A DNA stretch of 64,000 nt, taken from assembly GCF_008831285.2 (NCBI RefSeq), contig NC_045140.1:4195528-4259527 (forward strand). Reading direction: 5' to 3'. Under the pieces are notes generated by a model. That model saw only the letters and a program-made list of their open reading frames with translations, searched no databases and was not told the DNA's origin. Positions 56,324 to 64,000 of the stretch are shown one piece after another (positions within the stretch are counted from its first letter, which is position 1; every line of letters begins with the position of its first letter). This stretch comes from Nymphaea colorata (taxonomy: Eukaryota > Streptophyta > Magnoliopsida > Nymphaeales > Nymphaeaceae). A program made the position numbers and the translations under genes.

Positions 56324-58564
56324 TATTTGCATCCCAAAATTTTCATTGGTTTTGGAGTGCTCCAAAAAATTGAGTTTTGTTTTGAAATAAGAAAGGAAAG
56401 GGACTCGCCCGTCAGTACAAGGATTGATCATTCCTGGTGCCTTCACCGGGAGTAATCAATCCAAAAGCTATGTTAATCATTGATGCATTTTATTTTAACT
56501 TAAATATCATTTTGATTCTATATGCAGTGTAGAAAATATTGAAAGTTTGATATTTCAAACTTTTGAGAATATTCTTGAAGAGTTGCTTGAAAATGTGAAA
56601 TGTTTTGAGGAAAAAGTAGAATTAGTAAATATAATTTGAAAAACTTGTGAAATCATTTTGAAACAACTTTAGGGTTTTCTTAAGACTTTAAGTAGGTTTG
56701 AGATTTTGCTTTAATTCGGTTACCACTTAGTTATTACTTCATCTCATCTTGCTTAAGTTCTTTTGTATATGTGCTTATGATAATAAGTGAAATAAAGTGG
56801 GTGAGAATGCATAGTTGCATTTATCCTATATGATTGAAAGAATGTAAAACATTCCTACCACAACATTCATCTAAGGTCATTCCTACCACAACATACATAT
56901 AAGATTTTGTTGCTATAATTATGGTATATAAGAATGAAAAGTTTTTGAAAAATGATAAAAATTGTAGACCATAAAACATGATTCTAATATTGGGTCATTA
57001 CTTGGTTTGTGGTATTAATGAAGTTGGTAAATAGAAAGATCGTGAGAGGAGAATGTTAAAAGAATGTAAGTGATAAAACAATCTTATGAACAGAATGTGA
57101 GAGAGATAAAGAAAGACATGCATATATGTGTACATACCATCACATATACACATATATGAAAGTTTAAGAGAAAAAAATGTATTAATTTGAAGAGAAAAAG
57201 ACATGTTTTAGAGGAAAAGAAAAATATATGTACGTATATATGGATATGTATAAGAAATTTTGTAAGTGGACATATTTGTCTTCAAAAGAGGAAATAGAGC
57301 ACATATGCATACACATTCATGCATATATGAAAATTCATAAAATGGAAAGTGAAAGCACAGAGAGAGAAAGATGGGGGGATCATCATGTGTGCATGGATAT
57401 ATATGTATATACATACGTGCCTTCACAAGATTATAAATCAATAAATAACTTAAGATTACCAACTTCAAGTTTAATGTAGGCTGGATGGGAGTTTGGACCC
57501 ATGCAAGAGTCTAAGCTAAGTCCCTAAGACCGTATTAAGAGGTTAGTTTTGAAAATGTTTTGAAAACTATGATTTATAAATAAACATAGAATGTTAATAC
57601 TTAGTTGTTATAAAGGATATATTTATTTCACTGTTGGGTATAAAAGAAAACAAACAATATAACGAGGCACTCATTAGGGTTCCTCAATACAAACAACTTG
57701 AAAGGAGAGCATGATATAACTATGAAATGAAGGATCATCTCATCTTTCCATGCTTCTGGTGCACTTGAGCATAGCCTCTTGTCTCTAGGAAGAGTCTGAG
57801 TGCTATCTCTTTTGGCCATGTGGAGATAAAGATGAGAAGAAAATGAAGAAAGGAAGATAACACTACGTTCAATAAAAGAGAAAACATGATTCAATCATGA
57901 AATAAAAGATTATCTCATCTTTTCATGCTCCCAGTACACTTGAGCATAGCCTCTTGTCTCTAAAAAAGAGGTTGAAGGTTATCTCATTTGGCTATGAAGA
58001 GATGAAGATGAGAGGAGAAAATGAAAACAACAACAAGACTATATTCAAGAAAAAGAAATAGCAAGAACATATTAATGAAGAGAAAGAACAATAACAACAA
58101 GAATACTTGAAAGAACATTATTTAATCATAAAATCAAATATCATCTAATCTTCTCATGCTTCTGGTGCACTTGAGCATAGCTTATTGTCTCTAAAAATAG
58201 CTTATTGTCTCTAAAAAGATGTTGAGTGTTACTATGTTCAAGAAAAATAAATAACATAATAATAATAACATATTAATGAAGAGAAAGAATAACAACAACT
58301 TGAAAGAGAGAAATGAGAGATGATGATTACATACCTCTAATGAGAAATGACCTAAGAAAGATCAACACCTTCACTTGAAGATCCCCTTTAAGTGAAGCTC
58401 CAAGATGATGCTTCCAAGAGGGTTGTAGCTAGCTTTAAGTTGGAGAGAAAAATGGAGAGAGGAAAAAAGAGAGATAGAGAGCTCAAGAGAAACTTAAGTC
58501 TTGAAGTATGAATATACAGAGTTTCTCTCAAGGGTTAATCTTGCCCAAGAGGGGAGAAGTGGAT

Positions 58565-58577
58565 GGTATTTATAGAG
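58565..58577 (-). promoter_or_regulatory. TATA box in the 5' LTR
   Basis: CTCTATAAATACC on the minus strand, identical to the box in the other LTR. Confidence 0.65.
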
Positions 58578-58734
58578 GATTTTGAAGCTAAAACCCAAAT
58601 TTGAATTTTTTTTTTTAATTTCACCCTATTTTCATCCGAATTTCACATAAATTTGAATTATTTTGAAAAAAAAATGGTTTGAAAATGTGTGTGAATAGCT
58701 ACTAGGCTTATAAATTTCTTTTTAAATGACTTGG

Positions 58735-59095
58735 GCATTTGTCCACTTAAAAGACTAAAATCTTCCTCTAAAAGGAAGTTTTTTTGTCAAAAGGAGGGAC
58801 AAATGGGTCTTACTCACTAAAAATATCAAAATCGTCTTTTAAAAGAAGGTTCCTTATAAAAATGAAAGGCAAATGGGTCTTAACCACCAAAAAAACCAAA
58901 ATCACCTTATAAAAGGAGGTTCTTTGTTAAAACGAATGGCAAATAGGTCTTGCCCACCAAAAAGACCAAAATCACCTTTTAAAATGAGGTTTTTTTTTAT
59001 CAAAATGAAGGGCAAATGAGTCTTGTTCACCAAAAAGACCAAAATTGCTTTCTAAAGTGAGGTTTTTTTTGTCAAAATGAGGGGCAAATAGGTCT
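58735..59095. repeat. Array of about 65-70-bp units in the 5' LTR
   Basis: Five diverged units with 'accaaaaagaccaaaat' and 'ggcaaatgggtctt', paired with the array at 46925-47225 of the other LTR. Confidence 0.8.
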
Positions 59096-59175
59096 GAAAT
59101 ACTTGATTTGGATTTGAACTTGGATTTTGGATCAACGAGTTAGATTTTGGGCTTGAAAAAATTTGGGGTGATACA

Positions 59176-60180
59176 GTCCTATTACAGTACTTCAAGATTT
59201 GGAAGAATTTACAGCCTCAAAGGTTACGGCTGGTTTTAGCCGCAGCATTCCTATGGCCTCTCATAGCATGCACCTTGGTATAATGCATTCCATCTTGACA
59301 GTAGAAGGAATCTGCACCATTCAAGTAAATGGTGACTCTAGCTATCCATAATTACTATGACATCTAACAATGACGTTTATCTAATGCATATGGATGGTTG
59401 AGAGAAAAACATGAAAGAAAAAAAGATAGGAACTAATATTACATGAAGAAAACGTCCATCATCATTTTCTCCTTGTTTTTCTCTTAACCGTTCATCATGC
59501 TAAATTGGACAGTCCTGGTTAAATGGTTGGGTGATTCTAAAACAAATAGATGAATACCCATTACATTTTTCTCTTAACCTTCTATCATGTTAGATTGGAT
59601 CGCCTTTGTTAGTCGGTTAGGTAACTCTAAAAAAATAGAATCACCATTCAATCTATATATGTATATATATCGCATTTATTCAGGCTACCAAATAATAATA
59701 TAATATCACCCAGTCATTTTCTTTTTATTGTTTCATTCTCAACTAATAATTCATTTATTCATAGATAATTTAAATCTATCAATATTAGAACATTTGAAGC
59801 AAGTGTCACCAAATTGATCTTGGTGACTCTGCGTGTACCAACTTACATTGGGAAGTCGACATCTCTATTTCAAATTGATTATTCGGAACCCAACAAAGAA
59901 TCAAGATTTTTAATATGCATAATCCTGCATATTTTCACTTTCCTTTCCCCCTTTGATGTAAGAAAACAAAAACTTTCAGCCATTTGTTGTCCATGGGCTT
60001 CTAGTTTGATTTTGCAATTGATTTTGCAATTTACGTTGGTTGATTGACAGTACGTCTGTCTCTTCACCTACCTGTTTGTTACCCTTTAACATTAAGCCTT
60101 GTTTGATTGAGTAGAGAGTAGATGAACGTCAGAGCCGAACTCAACTTCATTTAAAGGAAGGCTGAAGGTTCTTTAGTTGA
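59176..60180. repeat. Duplicated segment g, unit-2 copy
   Basis: Begins with the right target duplication GTCCT, then follows unit 1 from 27877. Non-coding. Confidence 0.85.
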
Positions 60181-60182
60181 CT

Positions 60183-60655
60183 AAATAGAGAGAAAGTGAA
60201 GCCTCTTTAGTTTACTAGAGTTTCTGTGAATAGTTGGAAACATGTCAATGCATTACCAGTCCAAATTAACTTATGGGGCCCTTATTGTACGCTTCTTTTT
60301 CTTTATGGTAGAGAAAGAGTCAAATCAAAATTTTCTTTTGGGAGATGAATTATGTTGTAATTTAGTCTATCAAGATTGTTGGCTGATCAGGAATGAGAAA
60401 AATCAAGTTTTTTCAGAGTTGTTCACTGTTGTTGGCTAGAGTTTATGTGATTAGTTGGACAGACAAACAGGGCAACGCGTTCATTGTCCACACTAAAGTT
60501 GATATGGGCGCTTATTGCGTGCTTCTCTCGTCCCCAAAATCTCTCTCTCTATCTCTCTCTCCCCGAAGAATTATTTTTCATCTGATTTATCAAGACTGTT
60601 GGCTGATGAGGAATCTAAATCAAGATACCAACGTGGCTAAGATTTTTTGGTGAAC
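60183..60655 (-). promoter_or_regulatory. Two orphan P450-promoter fragments, unit 2
   Basis: Fragment one (about 60183-60410) begins 'ctaaatagagagaaagtgaa' and continues 'agttggaaacatgtcaatgc' and 'ttttgggagatgaattatgt', as before P450 copies 2 and 3. Fragment two (about 60425-60655) holds 'agagtttatgtgattagttg', 'aaagttgatatggg', 'gaagaattatttttca' and 'gactgttggctgatga', closer to the upstream region of copy 1. No P450 coding sequence adjoins either. Confidence 0.65.
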
Positions 60656-61110
60656 AGCTACTTGAGAAAATATGGAGAGAGTTGATTTCATGGGAATTAG
60701 CAATGGTGGTGAAGAATATCTGTTGTCATAGGAGACTAGAACGCTCTTAGATGGCCCCGTGACAAAACGGGTAAGCACAAGATCGAATGCCGAAACTTGC
60801 TATGGTCGATCTTGCTAGATTCTCAAGTGAAGATGAGTTATTTGTTGTTGATGATCCGACCATTCTTAAGCGAAGATGAATTATTAGTTGTTGATGATAG
60901 AGTTTCCAAATGACGTAAAGTTTTCAAATGATGCAAATCTGGTGGTCACATCTAGTGATACGCTTCTATTCATGAGCCTAAAATCGTGAAGCCTAAAATC
61001 GTGCTACCAAATGAGAAAGTAAAGCATCAACTTTGCAATGCATCACCAATAGGTAATGAAACATGTAACTGATCTCTCAAACGATAAGAAAGAGTTTACA
61101 GAGACCGTGG
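60656..61110. other. Intergenic DNA between orphan promoters and P450 copy 3
   Basis: No gene recognised. The counterpart in unit 1 was removed by the deletion at the 5' end of copia element 2. It has an internal repeat of 'agatgaattattagttgttg' type words near 60840 and 60880. Confidence 0.45.
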
Positions 61111-61275
61111 ACATAGGTTTTAACAAATCAACCACGTTCAGATTTATTTCTTGTGTTGTCTTCCTTTTATTTAACAAATAAGAGAAGCAGCAACAAGAAG
61201 TTCGGATACATGATTCCACAACTTAGCAATCAGGCATGCTTTTCATGTTGAGTTTTTACGTCATCAGTAACTGGA

Positions 61276-63333
61276 TTATGATGCCGGCATGAGCTGCCGG
61301 AAGGAGGGCCTTGGCTTGAACAGTACTTGGAGTCCATTCTTCATGTAAAGAGTGGTAGTCAATTTGGGCTTCACCGGATGGTCCTTGACGACGCAAACAG
61401 AGTACCTCAACAGAAGGGAAGCAGCCACCATTTTCATCTGGTTGTATGCAAATTTCTTCCCCAAGCACAGTCTTGGGCCTGCGTTGAACACAGCATACTT
61501 GAACTGGCTTTCACTCACGAACTGCCCTTCTTTGATCCATCTCTCCGGTTTGAACTCCCCACAATCCTTTCCCCATATTGATTCCATCCTGCCCATTGAG
61601 TATATGGAATAGAAAATCCTTGCACTTTTCTTTATTCTGTTACCGTCTGGGAACACATCATCTGCCAGTGCCTCCTTGAATTCTATGGGAACAGAAGGAT
61701 ACAGTCTCAGAGACTCTGACAGTGCGGCATGCAAGTACTCCATCCTCTTCAGTTCATTTGGTGTGAAAACTATATTGTCATTGGTGCCCATCTGGCCGAG
61801 ATTGAGTTCATCTCTTTGCTTTAGAACACTGTGTATCTCATCAAGAATCCTCGTTTCTACGTTTGGGTTTTTGTGGAGGAGCCAAAAGAACCATGCCAAT
61901 GCGACGGAACTGGTGTCACGGCCGGCTAGAATGAAGCTTATACAGAAATCTTTCAAGAATTTGTCTGTATAGAGAGGATTATGGACCTCCATGAGAACTG
62001 ATAGGAGGTCAGAGCGGTGGCTTAGACCGCCGAGTTTCTTCGACTCGATTCGTCGCGCCAACACCGTCTTCTCCGCGAATTCGTGGACTTCCTTAACTGC
62101 TTCTGCGAGCTGCTTCTCTGAGCCGATCTGAAAATACCTCATTGCCTTCCAAACAAGGGGCGGAACTGTGAACCTGAAATTCATGATTACCAAGATAGTT
62201 AAGAAACTACTCTGAGAATTAGCAGCAAGGATCCATATAAAATTGAACTGTCTGCTTTGAAATGGAGTTGCAAGGTCTACGGAGCAATACAAGAAGTGAT
62301 CAAGAACAAGTGTTTTGAACAAATAAAATTTTACCATTTAAAATTTTAAGAAATTCTACCCCTATAAAGTTCTGAAAATTGTTGTTGGGCCCAGAGAATA
62401 ATTTCTAGGTTTACCCCGACCTCTCGTTCACTTTCTTTATTAAAACATTATTATATGAAAACCTTTTATAAACATCGTTACTACTGCATTGATCGGCACT
62501 GTAAATTCGATTAGAAATACCGACTGTAGAGTTGAATTAGCGTAAGTTAATTAAGTATTTCATCAATAAAATGGTCCTAAACCTCCCCTCACGCATGCAT
62601 GGGCACGCATACACACATATGCAAAATGGCAACAGTGTGACCTGAAAGAGGTGTTCTCAGTGGCGCGCTCGAAGGCACGAGCAAAAGGAACCTCAGGGAG
62701 GTCGACGGCAAGGCATCTGGTGTCGACGCCTAACGCGGCGATGCATATGTTATCAAACGTGAAGCGCAGGAACACGTCCTGCAGGTCCACGCTCCGGCCG
62801 TCCCTGCTGAGCTTCTCCGCCAACTTGATGAGCTTCTTGTGCGTCAGTTCCTCGATTGTCTTGGCCGAGTACTCCACGAACCTCGCCGAATGCATCTCTC
62901 CGCTCGCCGCCCTCCTCTGCACCTTCCACATCTCGTCGTCGGCGTTAAAGATGCCGTCGCCGAGCAGCTCGGAGAACCTCTCCCTGTAGTACTTCCCCTT
63001 GGGGTAGTTCTTGAAGTTGGTCTTCAGCATGTATTCTACGTTGGCAGTGTCGGCAGTGACAAGACCGAATGCACCAGTCTTCCATATGCCAGTGTAGGGG
63101 AAGGTTCCACCGGCTTGAACGAGGACCCTAGTGACGTATTCAAACACTTCATGCAAGTGAAGGATGAGGGCAGGGTAGCTACCCAGCACAGGCCAGTGCA
63201 TGACGCCCTTGGACGTCAGCCTGTTCTTGACAGTGCTAAAAATAAAGAGGCCAACCAGAGAGATGGCAATGTCTGACAGAGCTATACTCTTCAGGGCCTC
63301 CATTGAGACTTCCATCCATGGAGCTTCTCCCAT
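61276..63333 (-). CDS. Cytochrome P450, CYP86 family (copy 3)
   Basis: Exons on the minus strand are 63333-62642 (692 nt) and 62173-61276 (898 nt), coding 529 residues. The splice TTCAG|GTCACA ... ATTTCAG|G falls in Arg231. The membrane anchor, WKVQR (136-140), AGRDTS (314-319), ESLR (384-387), PERW (440-443) and FNAGPRLCLG with Cys467 are all present. Residues 201-208 are LGVDTRCL, as in copy 2 and unlike copy 1. The C-terminus ends at the normal place (PRPSFRQLMPAS). Copies 2 and 3 are plainly the closest pair in protein, promoter and 3' flank. The upstream in-frame extension to 63447 overlaps the TATA-like word, so the ATG at 63333 is preferred. Predicted activity is omega-hydroxylation of fatty acids at the endoplasmic reticulum, inferred from the family. 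Confidence 0.93.
62174..62641 (-). other. Intron of P450 copy 3
   Basis: 468 bp, donor AG|GTCACACT and acceptor AATTTCAG|GTTC on the minus strand, phase 2. It is the shortest of the three and is similar to the copy 2 intron at both ends. Confidence 0.88.
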
Positions 63334-63412
63334 TGCCAGCAAGCAGTTTGTGAGCAGATGCTTTTGCTTTCGCTTGGTGGTGCTTGCACTCAAAAATCTG
63401 CAGACTCTGCCG

Positions 63413-63419
63413 ATAAATA
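63413..63419 (-). promoter_or_regulatory. TATA-like box of P450 copy 3
   Basis: TATTTAT on the minus strand, 80 nt before the ATG, same context as in copy 2. Confidence 0.6.
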
Positions 63420-63421
63420 GA

Positions 63422-63650
63422 GAGGAAGTGAAAGAGATCGAGCACACCTGTTTTGTTGACTAGAGTTTATGTGATTAGTTGGAAACAGGTCAATGCCGAT
63501 AAATTATTGGGCCCTTACTGTACACTCCGCCTCTTTCTTTGAGTGATGCTACAGACAGAGTCAAAACAAAATTTTCTTTATGGGAGATGAATTATTTTGT
63601 AATTTGATCCATCTGATCAGCAATCGAAATAAAGACTAAAAAATGGCTAC
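63422..63650 (-). promoter_or_regulatory. Proximal upstream region of P450 copy 3
   Basis: Matches the upstream region of copy 2 and the orphan fragments at 29.1 and 60.2 kb. Landmarks are 'gttgactagagtttatgtga', 'taaattattgggccc' and 'gggagatgaattattttgta'. Confidence 0.6.
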
Positions 63651-63679
63651 CTTTTGCGCTCTTATAGGACGCCCCCACC

Positions 63680-64000
63680 AGCTGATCATTGGCAGTTGGC
63701 TGGCGCCGACCCAAAAAGAAAACAAGATAGGGGTTAAGATATTTTGGAAATTATCTAAAAAAAATATTTGTTTTAGTTTTTTAATTTTTTTAGGTTTTTT
63801 TTTGTTCCTACAAAAGGTTTTTTTAATTAATCAATGGGCATTTTTATTGTCATATTGGCGCACGAAAATTTCTTAAAAGTTTACTATTATTGATTTGCTT
63901 GTGTCTGTGTGGAGAACCCTTCAGCAAGGGTGCTTTGTGCTTTTTCTTGATGATCAATAACTTGATTTTTTAAACTACCGACAAATTTTTCAAAACTTTT
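63680..64000. repeat. Duplicated segment a, start of unit-3 intergenic DNA
   Basis: Collinear with 37251-37570 to the window edge, including 'cgcacgaaaatttc' and 'gcaagggtgctttt'. The duplicated unit therefore continues beyond the window. Confidence 0.8.

Larger units (their letters stand above)
44032..59175 (-). mobile_element. Ty3/gypsy element of Tat/Ogre type, 15.1 kb
   Basis: Two long direct repeats (44032-47296 and 56324-59175) enclose 9.0 kb of sequence with gag-pol on the minus strand. Order on that strand: LTR, primer site region, ORF1 with a plant-mobile-domain-like part, gag, protease, reverse transcriptase, RNase H, a second RNase H of the archaeal type, integrase, polypurine tract, LTR. 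Huge LTRs, the extra ORF1 and the second RNase H together are characteristic of the Tat lineage, which includes Ogre. Flanks are GCTCT on the left and GTCCT on the right; the empty site in unit 1 reads GTCCT, so this is a 5-bp target duplication with two changes on one side. Many stops make it non-functional. Confidence 0.92.
56324..59175 (-). repeat. 5' LTR of the Tat/Ogre element
   Basis: About 2,852 bp, similar to 44032-47296 throughout but with three copies of the 235-bp unit. The inner end reads TATTTGCATCCC where the partner has TGTTTGCATCCC; the outer end GGTGATACA keeps the CA. A 20-bp tandem duplication ('agcttattgtctctaaaaat') lies at about 58180-58220. Confidence 0.9.

Noticed and set aside
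60750-60810. Possible tRNA-like stretch
   Set aside because: No cloverleaf with paired stems or A/B box pattern could be formed by eye. No tRNA or rRNA gene was recognised in the window.

Overview
This window is nuclear DNA of a flowering plant. It is AT-rich, carries long (TA)n and poly-T tracts, contains Ty1/copia and Ty3/gypsy LTR retrotransposons of plant lineages, LINE relics and MITE-like DNA elements, and its host genes have a spliced intron. Species cannot be fixed from what is visible. The only intact host genes are three paralogous cytochrome P450 genes, all on the minus strand (17235-19693, 33847-36190, 61276-63333). They look like CYP86 fatty-acid omega-hydroxylases, closest in recalled motifs to CYP86B. 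Each has two exons with one phase-2 intron in the same Arg codon (residue 231), an identical 692-nt first exon, and intact P450 motifs.

Layout. 1-5.17 kb: intergenic DNA with MITE-like pieces and an odd G-poor tract. 5176-10407: a nearly complete copia element with a perfect 5-bp target duplication, three in-frame stops and one internal deletion. 10.4-17.2 kb: intergenic DNA with a LINE 3' end, one orphan alpha-carbonic-anhydrase exon, a LINE zinc-binding relic, MITEs and (TA)n arrays. 17.2-20.7 kb: P450 copy 1 and its upstream region. 20.7-29.4 kb: a non-coding block that recurs at about 37.3-60.7 kb. 29395-33730: a copia element that has lost its 5' end. 33.8-36.5 kb: P450 copy 2. 38-42 kb: duplicated intergenic DNA, an LTR-like fragment, a TATGAGATAA array and CACTA-like repeats. 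44032-59175: a 15.1-kb Ty3/gypsy element of the Tat/Ogre type with LTRs of about 3 kb, an extra ORF1 with a plant-mobile-domain-like segment, and a second RNase H. 61.1-63.6 kb: P450 copy 3.

The main story is a tandem segmental duplication. One unit (P450 gene plus about 9 kb of upstream DNA) is repeated. Unit 1 runs 17.2-33.7 kb, unit 2 runs 33.7-61.1 kb, and unit 3 starts at 61.1 kb and leaves the window. Subtracting the copia from unit 1 and the gypsy element from unit 2 leaves about 12 kb in each. The empty site of the gypsy element is preserved in unit 1 at 27873-27877, so that insertion came after the duplication. Fragments of the P450 promoter without coding sequence lie at 29.1-29.4 and 60.2-60.65 kb, which suggests repeated unequal exchange or lost gene copies. 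Copies 2 and 3 have changed a stretch that is conserved in copy 1 (residues 201-208), and copy 2 has a frameshifted C-terminus. If functional, the enzymes would omega-hydroxylate long or very-long-chain fatty acids at the endoplasmic reticulum for suberin or cutin type polymers; that role is inferred from family resemblance only.
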